Source: Pseudomonas sp. P818
Lineage (GTDB): Bacteria; Pseudomonadota; Gammaproteobacteria; Pseudomonadales; Pseudomonadaceae
Assembly: GCF_000418555.1 (NCBI RefSeq)
Contig: NZ_ATKM01000001.1
Location: 124,001 to 188,000 of the forward strand
Reading direction: 5' to 3'
DNA length: 64,000 bases
The notes below the pieces were generated by a model. It made no database searches. It was not told where the DNA came from and saw only the letters and a program-made list of their open reading frames with translations. Positions 33,102-43,877 of the stretch are shown here, piece after piece; the first letter of the stretch is position 1; each line of letters starts with the position of its first letter. The position numbers were made by a program, and so were the translations under genes.

Positions 33102-34775
33102 ATGCGTGTTTTGCACTTCAAGACCCTGACGCTCAGCGTCGCCTTCGCCGTTGGCAGCAATGCCGTGCTGGCCGCCAGCCTGGAAGGCGGTGCGGTCGCC
33201 GCACCGGATCAGTACGCCGCCAAGGTCGCCGCCCAGGTGCTCAGGAACGGGGGGAACGCGGTGGATGCCGCCGTCGCCACCGCCTTCACCCTGGCCGTCA
33301 CCTACCCCGAAGCCGGCAACATCGGCGGCGGAGGTTTCATGACCCTGTTCATGGACGGCAAGCCGTATTTCCTCGACTACCGGGAAACCGCACCCAAGGC
33401 GGCGACCAAGACCATGTACCTGGACGACAAGGGGGAGGTGATCGAGAACCTCAGCTTGGTCGGCGCCAAGGCTGCCGGCGTGCCCGGCACGGTGATGGGC
33501 CTGTGGGAGGCGCACAAGCGTTTCGGCAAACTGCCATGGAGCGATCTGATCACCCCCGCCATCGGTTATGCGAACGACGGCTTCAAGGTCGCTGACCAGC
33601 AGTTCCAGTACCGCGAGGACGCCATCGGCCTGTTCAACGGCCAGACCAACTTCACCGACTACTTCGGCACCATGCGCCCGGGCGAGGTATTCAAGCAGCC
33701 ACAGATGGCAGAGACCCTCACGCGTATCGCCGCCGTGGGTCCGGACGAGTTCTACAAGGGCAAGACCGCCGACCTGCTGGTCGCCCAGATGCAGCGTGAC
33801 GGCGGGTTGATCACTAAAGAGGATCTGGCCAACTACCGCGCCAAGTGGCGCGAACCGATGCGCGTCGACTGGCAAGGCAACACGCTCTACACCGCGCCGC
33901 TGCCTAGCTCCGGTGGCATCGCCCTGGCCCAGCTGATCGGCATCAAGGAGCAGCGCGCCGCCGACTTCAAGGGCGTCGAGCTCAACTCCGCGCGTTACAT
34001 CCACCTCCTGGCCGAGATCGAAAAGCGCGTATTCGCCGACCGCGCCGACTACCTGGGTGACCCGGATTTCTCCGACGTTCCGGTCGACAAGCTGGTTGAC
34101 GCCCAGTACCTCGAGCGCCGCGCCGGCGAGGTCAACCCGACCGCTATCTCGCCGACCGAGCAGGTACGCCCGGGCCTGGAACCGCACCAGACCACGCATT
34201 TTTCCATTGTCGACGCCGACGGCAACGCGGTCAGCAACACCTACACGCTGAATTGGGACTTCGGCAGTGGCGTGGTGGTCGAAGGCGCGGGTTTCCTGCT
34301 CAACGACGAGATGGACGACTTCAGCGCCAAGCCCGGCGTGGCCAATGCCTTTGGCGTGGTAGGCAGTGATGCCAATGCCATCGAGCCGGGCAAGCGCATG
34401 TTGTCCTCGATGAGCCCGAGCATCGTCACCCGTGACGGCAAAGTCAGCCTGGTACTGGGTACGCCCGGCGGCTCGAGGATCTTCACCTCGATCTTCCAGG
34501 TGCTCAACAACGTCTATGACTTCAAGCTGCCACTGGAAAAGGCCGTCGCCGCCCAGCGCGTCCACCATCAGCTGCTGCCCAAGGACACCATCTACTACGA
34601 CGCCTACGCGCCGCTCACTGGCAAGGTCGCCGACGAGCTCAAGGCCATGGGCTACGTGCTCGAAGACCAGGGCTGGAACATGGGCGACATACAGGCCATC
34701 CGCGTCGACGGGCGCAGCCTGGAAACCGCCTCCGATCCGCGTGGGCGTGGCGTCGGCCTGGTGGTGAAGCCCTGA
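33102..34775 (+). CDS. ggt: Gamma-glutamyltransferase
   Basis: A 557-residue periplasmic enzyme that cleaves glutathione and transfers the gamma-glutamyl group. Signal peptide to about residue 24 (VLAAS), then GNAVDAAVATAFTLAVTYPEAGNIGGGGF. Self-cleavage should occur before T364 in HQTTHFSIVDADGNAVS; that threonine is the nucleophile of the small subunit. LLSSMSPSI is the substrate-binding serine motif. It is flanked on both sides by the same stretch of polyamine-binding-protein 3' sequence, hinting that it was inserted. Confidence 0.93.
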   Translation: MRVLHFKTLTLSVAFAVGSNAVLAASLEGGAVAAPDQYAAKVAAQVLRNGGNAVDAAVATAFTLAVTYPEAGNIGGGGFMTLFMDGKPYFLDYRETAPKAATKTMYLDDKGEVIENLSLVGAKAAGVPGTVMGLWEAHKRFGKLPWSDLITPAIGYANDGFKVADQQFQYREDAIGLFNGQTNFTDYFGTMRPGEVFKQPQMAETLTRIAAVGPDEFYKGKTADLLVAQMQRDGGLITKEDLANYRAKWREPMRVDWQGNTLYTAPLPSSGGIALAQLIGIKEQRAADFKGVELNSARYIHLLAEIEKRVFADRADYLGDPDFSDVPVDKLVDAQYLERRAGEVNPTAISPTEQVRPGLEPHQTTHFSIVDADGNAVSNTYTLNWDFGSGVVVEGAGFLLNDEMDDFSAKPGVANAFGVVGSDANAIEPGKRMLSSMSPSIVTRDGKVSLVLGTPGGSRIFTSIFQVLNNVYDFKLPLEKAVAAQRVHHQLLPKDTIYYDAYAPLTGKVADELKAMGYVLEDQGWNMGDIQAIRVDGRSLETASDPRGRGVGLVVKP

Positions 34776-34791
34776 AGGGGCAGCGCGTCTG

Positions 34792-34897
34792 AGATCGAGC
34801 GCATGCGTACGTGGGCGTGCAGCTCGATCAAGGGGTAAGTGATTCGTCACTAACAGCTCGCGGCTGAAGCGCAATGCCGTCCAGCCGCTCCTGCAAA
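34792..34897 (+). pseudogene. Remnant of a second polyamine-binding-protein gene
   Basis: The translation IERMRTWACSSIKG followed by TAA matches the last residues of the binding protein at 31827-32921 (IERVRTRAWTSIKSG). The following bases, GATTCGTCACTAACAGCTCGCGGCTGAAG, match the bases just after that gene (GATCCGTCGCTAACGGCTCGCGGCTGAAG) with few changes. So 32869-32960 and 34792-34897 are direct repeats about 1.9 kb apart with ggt between them. Confidence 0.75.
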
Positions 34898-35173
34898 CGC
34901 GATGCTTCTAACCTATGGTGCCCGCCCTTGGGCGCCCTCGAGGAACAGATGCTCGCACCGAAGCGAAACGCGCACCTGCAGGTGCGCGTTTTTCGTTGTG
35001 ATCGCCCTGGCTGTGCGTCTGCTGCCAGCCGATGAATGGCACTGCAGAAATAAGCCCAGCGTCACACCAGGCACTGGACGGGATGTATCTGGCTGGTCAA
35101 AATTTCGCCCTGCAATACTCCTGTGCAATGGACGCCCTTGAACGCCGAAAAGGCTTCGAGACGAGGACACGAT
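34898..35173. other. Spacer before the M48 gene
   Basis: Contains the terminator at 34967-34993. Otherwise about 180 bases are left before the M48 gene, with no gene or repeat recognised. Confidence 0.5.
34967..34993. terminator. Rho-independent terminator
   Basis: AACGCGCACC and GGTGCGCGTT (perfect 10 bp) around TGCA, followed by TTT. It probably ends the ggt transcript or insulates the M48 gene. Confidence 0.8.
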
Positions 35174-38047
35174 ATGGATGATCTCTATCCCGCCGGGCCC
35201 AGCGATGTGCCCGCAACGCTTACCCGCCCCAGTTCCCTCTACAAGCGCCAGGCTTGGCTTGCCGTTGGCAGTCTGGCCTTGTTCGTTGCGCTCTACTTCG
35301 CCCTTGCAGGCTGGTTCGGCTGGACCGCCTGGCGCCTGATCAGCAGCGCGCTGGCCGGCAGCGAAGACGCGATCGTGCATGGTCTGGTGGGCGGCTGCTC
35401 TGCCTTTCTCTGTGCGTTCATGCTCAAGGCGCTTGTTTTCATGGAGCGCGGCGGTGCGCCGAATCACGTCGAACTGCGCGCCGAAGAGCAGCCACAGCTG
35501 TTTGCCTTTCTCTACCGGCTGGCCGACGAAGCCGGCGCGCCGCGGCCTCATCGCGTGTATCTGTCGGCGCGGGTCAACGCGGCGGTGTTCTATGACCTTT
35601 CGGTTCTCAACCTGCTGTTCCCTTCGCGCAAGAATCTGGAGATCGGCCTGCCGCTGGTCAATATCCTCACCCTGAGCGAATTCAAGGCGGTGCTGGCCCA
35701 TGAGTTCGGCCACTTCGCCCAGCGCTCGATGGCCATTGGCAGCTGGGTCTACATCGCCCAGCAGATCGCGTCGCACATCATCACCAAGCGTGACGCGCTG
35801 GATAAGCTGCTGCGCATGCTGTCGAAGTTCGACCTGCGCATCGCCTGGATCGGCTGGTTGCTGTCGTTGATCGTCTGGTCGATCCGCTCGCTGCTCGATA
35901 CCCTGTTCCGCCTGGTGGTGCTGGCGCAACGCGCCCTGTCGCGGCAGATGGAGTTCCAGGCCGATCTGGTCGCGGTTTCCCTCACCGGTAGCGACGAACT
36001 GGTGCACGCCCTGCACAAGCTGCAAGCCGCCGACGAGGCCTGGGAGCGCACCCTGGCCTTCGCCAACAGCGAATACCAGCAAGGGCGTTCGGTGCAGGAT
36101 CTGTTCAGCATCCAGACCCAGGTTCTGGAGCGGGTCACGCAGATTCTCAACGACCCCTGCTACGGCAAGGTTCCACCTCGCCCCAGCGACGCTCCCGAGC
36201 AGCACCGCGTATTCGTCTCCGGCTTCGCCCAACCGCCGCAGATGTGGTCGACTCACCCGGCCAACAGCGACCGCGAAGAAAATGCCAAGCGTCTGTATCT
36301 GCCCGCTCCGCATGACGCGCGCAGCGCCTGGGTGCTGTTCGACGAGCCGCAGGCCCTGCGCCAGCGCCTGACCAGTGACTTCTTCCACGGCGCGCAACTC
36401 GAGCCCGTCGCGCTGGAGCAGTCCCTGCGCACCCTGGCCGACCGCTACGACATGCTGCAATACGCCCCCGACTACCAGGGCGCCTACCTCGGGCGCAGCC
36501 TCACCCGCCACGCCGAACGAGCCGCTGAGCTCTATCAGGACGCCTCCCCGGCGACCGACCTGCACGGCGCGCTGCAGGCGCTCTATCCGCCCAGCCTCAG
36601 CCAGCAGCTGCACCAGCTGCGCGCTCTGGAAGAAGAACGCGGCATGCTGCAGGCGCTGCGGGACAAGGTCTACAAGGCCTCCGGCGGCTCCATCGTGTTC
36701 CGTGGTAGCAGCGTTTCACGCCGAGATCTGCCGCGCCTTATCGAGCAGGTCACCGACGAAGCCGAAGCGCTGCGGCAGGAGATCCTCGGCCATGATCGTC
36801 GCTGCCGGGCCACTCACCTGGCCATCGCCGAACAGTTCGGCAACGGCTGGCCGGCCTACCTGATCGGCCTGATCGAGGTGCTGCATTATGCCGAGCACAG
36901 CCTGGCCGACCTGCGCGATGCGCAAGGTTTGCTGGCCAACGTTACCTCGGTGGTGCTGGCCGACGGCAAGGTCAGCTCGCGCGAACTCAAGCGCCTGTTG
37001 CAGACGGCCAACGAGTTGCATCGAGTGATGACGGGTATCCATGGAGACAAACAGCTCGTGGTGCTGGATCAGCCTCTGCTGACGCGTCTGGGTGTCGAAT
37101 CCTGGGCGGCCTCGCTGGAAGATTTCACCCTGCCTCAGGCGACCAATGACAACGTCAATGAGTGGATGCAGGTGATCGATGGCTGGGGCAACAGCCTCGC
37201 TGCCCAGCTATCCGGCCTGTGCAGCGCGACCCTGGAACAGTTGCTGCACAGCGAAGCCGAGCTGGCGCGTCACCTGCGTCAGCACAGTCAGCCCGATGCC
37301 GCCCCGGCACCCACGCAGGTGCCGCAACGCTACACCACGCTCTTGCCTGGGAAGGAACGCAAGCGCCAGTTGAAACTGGACTGGTGGGATCGCTTCCAGA
37401 TTGCCGATGGCGCTCTGGCAACGAGCCTTCGCCTGTTGGTAGCAGGTCTTATCGTGGGGGCCGTACTGGGTTTCGGCAGCCTGACGGGTGTGGATACCAA
37501 GGTCGCCGTCTACAACGGTCTGGGTACGGCGGTGCTGGTGCGAATCGGCGACCAGGCATCGGTTGTCGGAGCCTATTCCTCTGCCCAGATCAACGTCGGT
37601 TTCGCCAGCAACACCGAGGTGAGCGCCCGCACCCTTACAGGCGATTTGATCGAAACCTTTACCCCCAGCGTGAGCAACACGGGGCTGCATTACGTCTACA
37701 ACGTCGCGGGCGCCAGCCCTCTGGTGGCCTGGACGGCGTCATACGGCAATGCCGCCGAGGAAGAACCGCGCTTTCTCGGCGCGCCGCGCTGGCTCGATGC
37801 CCGTGCCGACTTCTTCTTCACCGACCCGCCCGAGTCCATCAGCACCAAGAGCGGCGGCGCTAAGCGCCGCATTCTCAGCGGTATGGGTGACGGTACGCCC
37901 GAGGAGATCCTCAAGCTGGCTGGCAGTGAAGCCCAGGCGCAGCAGATCATCCAGGCGCATGTTCGCTGGGATGAGCCCAGCGCGGCCAACGCCGCTCTGT
38001 GGAAGGCTTATGCCCAAGGCCTGGACGCGTCCGGCAAGGCTCCTTGA
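35174..38047 (+). CDS. Large M48-family metalloprotease with membrane domains
   Basis: A 957-residue protein. Two or three membrane helices at about 30-95 and 215-250 frame the zinc motif HEFGH at residues 176-180 (FKAVLAHEFGHFAQRSM), with the M48 glutamate in the later SRQMEFQADLVAV stretch. Long helical regions follow; one part (SVVLADGKVSSRELKRLLQ) resembles a TerB-type acidic helix. A C-terminal membrane helix (about 753-775) precedes a periplasmic or cytoplasmic beta domain of about 180 residues. Ordinary M48 proteins such as HtpX have about 290 residues, so this is a large, multi-domain relative. ATG 35174 follows GAGGACACG. Confidence 0.85.
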   Translation: MDDLYPAGPSDVPATLTRPSSLYKRQAWLAVGSLALFVALYFALAGWFGWTAWRLISSALAGSEDAIVHGLVGGCSAFLCAFMLKALVFMERGGAPNHVELRAEEQPQLFAFLYRLADEAGAPRPHRVYLSARVNAAVFYDLSVLNLLFPSRKNLEIGLPLVNILTLSEFKAVLAHEFGHFAQRSMAIGSWVYIAQQIASHIITKRDALDKLLRMLSKFDLRIAWIGWLLSLIVWSIRSLLDTLFRLVVLAQRALSRQMEFQADLVAVSLTGSDELVHALHKLQAADEAWERTLAFANSEYQQGRSVQDLFSIQTQVLERVTQILNDPCYGKVPPRPSDAPEQHRVFVSGFAQPPQMWSTHPANSDREENAKRLYLPAPHDARSAWVLFDEPQALRQRLTSDFFHGAQLEPVALEQSLRTLADRYDMLQYAPDYQGAYLGRSLTRHAERAAELYQDASPATDLHGALQALYPPSLSQQLHQLRALEEERGMLQALRDKVYKASGGSIVFRGSSVSRRDLPRLIEQVTDEAEALRQEILGHDRRCRATHLAIAEQFGNGWPAYLIGLIEVLHYAEHSLADLRDAQGLLANVTSVVLADGKVSSRELKRLLQTANELHRVMTGIHGDKQLVVLDQPLLTRLGVESWAASLEDFTLPQATNDNVNEWMQVIDGWGNSLAAQLSGLCSATLEQLLHSEAELARHLRQHSQPDAAPAPTQVPQRYTTLLPGKERKRQLKLDWWDRFQIADGALATSLRLLVAGLIVGAVLGFGSLTGVDTKVAVYNGLGTAVLVRIGDQASVVGAYSSAQINVGFASNTEVSARTLTGDLIETFTPSVSNTGLHYVYNVAGASPLVAWTASYGNAAEEEPRFLGAPRWLDARADFFFTDPPESISTKSGGAKRRILSGMGDGTPEEILKLAGSEAQAQQIIQAHVRWDEPSAANAALWKAYAQGLDASGKAP

Positions 38048-38056
38048 GCATTGATG

Positions 38057-38087
38057 AAAAAACAGGCGCCTTAGGGCGTCTGTTTTC
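38057..38087 (+). terminator. Terminator after the M48 gene
   Basis: AAACAGGCGCC and GGCGTCTGTTT pair over 11 bases with one G-U, loop TTAG, and then a TTTTCTTT tail. Confidence 0.75.
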
Positions 38088-38121
38088 TTTCGCGCTGAAG
38101 TGGCTCGCCACCAGCCGACAC

Positions 38122-39027
38122 TCAACCGCCCACTTCCCCCGTCTCCAACTTGCGCCAGAGCAAACGCACCGCCGCCTTGCGCACCAGGGCGCAGCGGTAC
38201 AGGCGGATTTCCAGCGGGATCTGCCACTGATCGCCGCCGCAGATGGCCAGTTCGCCACGGGCCAGTTCGGCGGTGACCGACAGGCGTGGCACCCAGGCCA
38301 CGCCCATGCCCTGCAGCGCCATGCTCTTGAGGCTGTCGGCCATGGCGGTTTCGTACACGGTGGTCGAGCGTAGCGCGCGCTGGCGCAGCAGCAGGTTGAC
38401 CGAGCGCCCGAGAAAGGCGCCGGCGCTATAGGCCAGCAGTGGTACGCTCTGCCCGCCGTCGAGGTCGTACAGCGGCGCGCCGGACTCGTTCACCGCGCAT
38501 ACCGGCAACATCGAGGTGGCGCCCAGGTGCAGCGAGGGAAAGATCGCCGGATCCATCTGCAGCGCCGCGTCCGGGTCGTAGTACGCGAGGATCAGGTCGC
38601 AGGCGCCTTCGCGTAGCGAGTGCACCGCCTCGCCGACGTTGGTCGCCACCAGGCGGGTAGTCAGTGGCAGGCCTTCGCGGCGCAGGCGGGCGATCCATTC
38701 CGGGAAAAAACCCAGGGTCAGCGAGTGTGCGGCGGCAATCGACAGCACTTCGCCCTGCTGACCTTCTAGATTGTGCAGGTGGCGCACCACCTCGCCGAGC
38801 TGCTCGACCAGGCTGCGCGCGGTGACCAGAAACAGGCGCCCGGCCTCGGTCAGTTCGATGGGGGTGCAGGAGCGATCCACCAGGGTCAGGCCGAGCATGG
38901 CTTCCAGGCTGCGGATACGCCGGCTGAACGCCGGTTGGGTGACGAAACGCTTTTCCGCGGCCTGGGAGAAGCTGCGGGTGGCGGCCAGGGCGACGAAGTC
39001 TTCCAGCCATTTGGTTTCCAGGTTCAT
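38122..39027 (-). CDS. LysR-type regulator next to aspA
   Basis: A 301-residue LysR protein: MNLETKWLEDFVALAATRSFSQ and AAEKRFVTQPAFSRRIRSLE form the winged helix. The start at 39027 is used because the 24 bases before it belong to a REP repeat. It is divergent from aspA and conserved in that position in Pseudomonas, so control of aspA or of the following symporter is likely. It resembles the HypT/YjiE branch in its first 40 residues (inference). Confidence 0.85.
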   Translation of the reverse strand: MNLETKWLEDFVALAATRSFSQAAEKRFVTQPAFSRRIRSLEAMLGLTLVDRSCTPIELTEAGRLFLVTARSLVEQLGEVVRHLHNLEGQQGEVLSIAAAHSLTLGFFPEWIARLRREGLPLTTRLVATNVGEAVHSLREGACDLILAYYDPDAALQMDPAIFPSLHLGATSMLPVCAVNESGAPLYDLDGGQSVPLLAYSAGAFLGRSVNLLLRQRALRSTTVYETAMADSLKSMALQGMGVAWVPRLSVTAELARGELAICGGDQWQIPLEIRLYRCALVRKAAVRLLWRKLETGEVGG

Positions 39028-39036
39028 CGAGTCTCC

Positions 39037-39096
39037 GTAGCCCGGATGCAATCCGGGGTTGGCCCGTCACGTTGCCCCGGATTGCATCCGGGCTAC
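39037..39096. repeat. Perfect REP pair
   Basis: GTAGCCCGGATGCAATCCGG (39037 onward, 22 bases) and its exact complement (39075-39096) form an inverted repeat around 16 bases. It is the cleanest member of the REP family in this window. Confidence 0.85.
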
Positions 39097-39118
39097 ACGG
39101 TTTGGCGGGCGCAGCTGC

Positions 39119-39239
39119 CGTGGTGCGTCGCGTAACCCACCAGGCGGTGGATCACCGTTGCGCCGATGGTGGGTTACGCCGCGTCTCGAACGACGTGATG
39201 TTCGGCAATGGCAGCATGCGGCTAAGCCCACCCTACGTT
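39119..39239. repeat. Copy 1 of a dispersed intergenic repeat
   Basis: A block of about 120 bases reading GTGGTGCGTCGCGTAACCCA ... GCCGATGGTGGGTTACGCC ... CGGCTAAGCCCACCCTACG. A second copy is at 63202-63316. It contains an inner inverted repeat (GTAACCCACC / GGTGGGTTAC). Together with the REP pair it fills most of the 352-base gap upstream of aspA, and nothing else was seen there. Confidence 0.7.
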
Positions 39240-39379
39240 TGCCCCTATCCCGCGGTCACATCCACATTATGCCGATTGTGCATGGGGCAGCAAGCAACGG
39301 CATTGGTAGCGGTACGGTCGGAGCCCATATTCTATGGGCATCGCGGCACCCGCCGTATTTCCCAAGAGTCATCTCTATC

Positions 39380-40804
<1,425 letters not shown>

Positions 40805-40818
40805 TTCACCGAATGACG

Positions 40819-40841
40819 CACGCCGCCCCTTGGGCGGCGTG
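40819..40841 (+). terminator. Hairpin after aspA
   Basis: CACGCCGCCC and GGGCGGCGTG form a perfect 10-bp stem with a CTT loop, followed by a weakly T-rich TTCATTTCC. Probable terminator or partial terminator between aspA and the symporter. Confidence 0.6.
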
Positions 40842-40933
40842 TTCATTTCCGCCCTCGAGCCTGTTCATGGGGCGGCACCGCTCAAGGCCGCACAGACGGC
40901 CCCACAACAACGACAATTCGGGTGATAACCAAC

Positions 40934-42187
40934 ATGAGTCAGAGCAACACCGCTTCCCCTTCTTTTCTGGCCCGCGTGCCGCTGTGGCAGCAGATCCTCG
41001 TCGGTCTGGCGCTCGGCGTGGTGGTCGGCATGCTGTTCAAGAGCCTTGCCCTGGCGCTGGCGCCGGTCGGCGCGCTGTTCCTCAACGCGATCAAGATGTT
41101 GATCGTACCGCTGGTGTTCGTCTCCCTGGTGGCGGGCATCACCGCCATGAGCGACAGCGCCAAGCTCGGCCGCATCAGCGTCAAGACCATCGCCATCTAC
41201 CTGGTCACCACCGCCTTCGCGGTGAGCATCGGCCTGGCGTTCGGCACCCTGTTCAGCCCCGGTGAGGGCATGAACATGGTCGCCAGCGGCAGCGAAGAGG
41301 CCAAGCAGGCGCCTTCGCTGGTGCAGATCCTGGTGGGCCTGGTGCCGACCAACCCGGTGATGGCCTTCGCCGAAGGCAACATTCTGCAGATCATCGTCTT
41401 CGCCATCGCCCTGGGCGTGAGCATGAACCTGATCGGCGAGAAGGCCGCGCCGGTGGTCAAGCTGTTCGACAGCCTGGCCGAGGTGTTCTACAAGCTCACC
41501 GACCTGGTGATGCGCTTCGCTCCCATCGGCGTGTTCGCGCTGATCGCCGGCGTGGTCGCCTCCCACGGTATCGAAGTGCTGCTGCCACTGGCCGGGGTGA
41601 TCGGGGTGATCTACCTGGCCAGCATCGCCCACATGTTGCTGATCTATGGTGGCCTGATCGGTGGTCTGGCGCGCCTCAGCCCGCTGCGTTTCTTCCGCGG
41701 CATCGCCCCGGCGCTGGCAGTGGCCTTCAGTACCTCGAGCAGCTCCGGCACCCTGCCGGTGTCCATCGAGTGCGCGCGCAAGAACCTCGGCGTATCGCAG
41801 GGCGTGGCCGGCTTCGTGCTGCCGGTGGGCGCCACCATCAACATGGACGGCACCGCCATCTACCAGGGCGTGCTGGCGCTGTTCATCGCCCAGGCCTTCG
41901 GCATCGACCTCAATGCCGGCCAGTACCTGATGATCATCCTCACCGCCACCCTGGCTTCGGTCGGCACCGCCGGTGTACCTGGCGCCGGCCTGATCATGCT
42001 CGGCCTGGTGCTGACCTCGGTCGGCCTGCCGCTGGAAGGCGTGGCGCTGATCGCCGGTATCGACCGCATCCTCGACATGGCGCGCACCACGGTGAACGTC
42101 GCCGGTGACCTGATGACCACCACCCTGGTGGGCAGCAGCGAGAAGGAGCTGGATCGCGAGATCTACAACAGCGACAACGCTGCCTGA
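40934..42187 (+). CDS. Dicarboxylate/glutamate:cation symporter (DAACS)
   Basis: A 417-residue sodium/proton-coupled symporter of the GltP/DctA family. The serine-rich FSTSSSSGTLPVSIECA loop, the NMDGTAIYQG motif and GTAGVPGAGLIML are complete. Ten hydrophobic segments are visible. Start ATG 40934 is preferred over an upstream GTG at 40922. Next to aspA it probably imports aspartate, glutamate or C4-dicarboxylates. Confidence 0.93.
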   Translation: MSQSNTASPSFLARVPLWQQILVGLALGVVVGMLFKSLALALAPVGALFLNAIKMLIVPLVFVSLVAGITAMSDSAKLGRISVKTIAIYLVTTAFAVSIGLAFGTLFSPGEGMNMVASGSEEAKQAPSLVQILVGLVPTNPVMAFAEGNILQIIVFAIALGVSMNLIGEKAAPVVKLFDSLAEVFYKLTDLVMRFAPIGVFALIAGVVASHGIEVLLPLAGVIGVIYLASIAHMLLIYGGLIGGLARLSPLRFFRGIAPALAVAFSTSSSSGTLPVSIECARKNLGVSQGVAGFVLPVGATINMDGTAIYQGVLALFIAQAFGIDLNAGQYLMIILTATLASVGTAGVPGAGLIMLGLVLTSVGLPLEGVALIAGIDRILDMARTTVNVAGDLMTTTLVGSSEKELDREIYNSDNAA

Positions 42188-42226
42188 GCAACCGTTTTCA
42201 TAGGAGGCCTTCACCAGCCTCAACCT

Positions 42227-43780
42227 TCAGGGATGGCCTCGGCCATCCCTTTTTTTGGCCTGCCATTCAAGGTTCGCTGCCGCAGGGTGCGCCGCGCGCA
42301 CCGCCGGTTGGCCTGCGTTACAGCTTCCAAGCCCGGCTAGCGTCTGCACCGCCTCGACGATCTGCGCCTCGGGCACTGCCGCAAAGCCCAGCACCAGCCC
42401 GGCGCGAGCTTCAGCCGTATCGCTGCCGGGTAGCCAGTAACCGCTCAAGGGGTTCATCTCGATGCCGGCTGCGCGGGCAGCGCCGATCAGCTCACGCTCA
42501 CGGGCCAGGCTCTCGACCCTGATACTCAGGTGCAGACCGGCCTCAACCGTCGGCAGCGGCGAGCATCCGGGAATCGCCTGCGGCCAGGCCTCGATCAGCG
42601 CGTCGCGGCGGCTGCGCGCAGCCTGACGCATGCGCCGCACATGGCGCTGGAAGTGCCCGGCCGCGATGAACTCGGCCATCACCGCCTGGGTGCCAACCTC
42701 CGAGTGGCGTATCTCCAGCGCCTGGCGCCTCGCGAAACTCTCGGCCAGCGCGGGCGGCAGCACCAGATACCCCAGGCGCAGCGCGGGAAAGGCGAGCTTG
42801 CCGAAGGTGCCGATGTAGATCACCCGCTGCTGCTCATCCAGCGCTGCCAGTGGCGCGAGTGGGGTACCGCTGTAGCGGTACTCGCCGTCGTAATCGTCCT
42901 CGATGATCCAGCCGTTGACGCGCTTGGCCCACTCCAGCAAGGCCAGGCGCCTGGGCAGCGACAGGGTGACGCCGGTGGGGTACTGGTGCGCGGGCGTGAC
43001 ATAGGCCAGCCGGCACTCGTTCACGCGCTGCAGGGCGTCGACGTCCAGGCCATCGCCGTCTACCGCCACGCCGCACAGCTGCGCGCCGGCCACCGCGAAG
43101 GCATGGCCCGCCGCGCGGTAGCCGGGGTTTTCGATGGCTACGCGGTCGCCCGGTTGAATCAGCAACTGCGCGCAGAGGCTGATGGCCTGCTGCGAGCCGC
43201 AGGTGATCATTACCTGCTGCGCCTCGCAGGTCAGGCCGCGGCTGTTGCGCAGGTAGGCGGCGATCAGCTCGCGCAGCTGCAGGTCACCGGCAGGGTCGCC
43301 ATAGCCCAGCCGTGCCAGCGAGGGTTTGCGCCAGAAGCGCGCCTGCAGACGTGCCCAGGTCGCGAAGGGGAACAGGTCGAAAGCCGGCACGCCGATGCGA
43401 AAGGCGCGCGGTGCGCCCTCGGCGGGCATCGCCAGGTGATGGCTCTGCAACAACTGCAGTGCCGGGCTGGTCGTTGCTGGGGCGATGGATGCCATTGGGG
43501 CAGGCCGATGGCATGTCAGCTCGGCGACGTAGGTGCCATCGCCGACCCGCCCGTTCACGTAGCCCTCGGCATACAGCTGGTCCAGCGCGCGGGTCACGGT
43601 ATTGCGCGAGATGCCGAGCAGTGCGGCCAGCTCACGGCTGGCCGGCAGGCGTGTGCCACCGGCCAGGCGACCGTCCAGAATGCGCTCGCGCAACGCTTGA
43701 TAGAGCTGGCGCGCCAGCCCCTGGCTGGGCTGCAAATGAATGCCGGAAAGGTCGAAGGGCAAGGCGGGCGAGCGTTTCAT
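42227..43780 (-). CDS. MocR-type regulator (GntR HTH fused to aminotransferase)
   Basis: A 517-residue protein: GntR winged helix at about 15-85 (LYQALRERILDGRLAGGTRL), then a class-I aminotransferase-like effector domain with PLP region TCGSQQAISLC, TPAHQYPTGVT and YIGTFGKLAFPALRLGYL (PLP lysine). MocR proteins sense PLP or an aminated compound and often control adjacent acetyltransferase or amine genes. It is divergent from the paiB/GNAT set, its likely target. The 3' end runs through the hairpin at 42230-42256. Confidence 0.9.
   Translation of the reverse strand: MKRSPALPFDLSGIHLQPSQGLARQLYQALRERILDGRLAGGTRLPASRELAALLGISRNTVTRALDQLYAEGYVNGRVGDGTYVAELTCHRPAPMASIAPATTSPALQLLQSHHLAMPAEGAPRAFRIGVPAFDLFPFATWARLQARFWRKPSLARLGYGDPAGDLQLRELIAAYLRNSRGLTCEAQQVMITCGSQQAISLCAQLLIQPGDRVAIENPGYRAAGHAFAVAGAQLCGVAVDGDGLDVDALQRVNECRLAYVTPAHQYPTGVTLSLPRRLALLEWAKRVNGWIIEDDYDGEYRYSGTPLAPLAALDEQQRVIYIGTFGKLAFPALRLGYLVLPPALAESFARRQALEIRHSEVGTQAVMAEFIAAGHFQRHVRRMRQAARSRRDALIEAWPQAIPGCSPLPTVEAGLHLSIRVESLARERELIGAARAAGIEMNPLSGYWLPGSDTAEARAGLVLGFAAVPEAQIVEAVQTLAGLGSCNAGQPAVRAAHPAAANLEWQAKKRDGRGHP
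42230..42256 (+). terminator. Terminator of the symporter gene
   Basis: GGGATGGCC and GGCCATCCC (9 bp) around TC, followed by seven T residues. It lies within the last codons of the convergent mocR-like gene. Confidence 0.85.
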
Positions 43781-43877
43781 GATGGGTAAATTGGCTCTAT
43801 TGAAGTCGTCGGTAATGGATCTTACGTCAGGCCAATATCCTGCCTAGCATGGCTCCATCACGCCAGGAGATGCCGCC

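Noticed and set aside
32955..34874. A 639-codon open frame antisense to ggt
   Set aside because: It covers ggt exactly, which has a signal peptide and all catalytic motifs; the antisense product is composition-biased.
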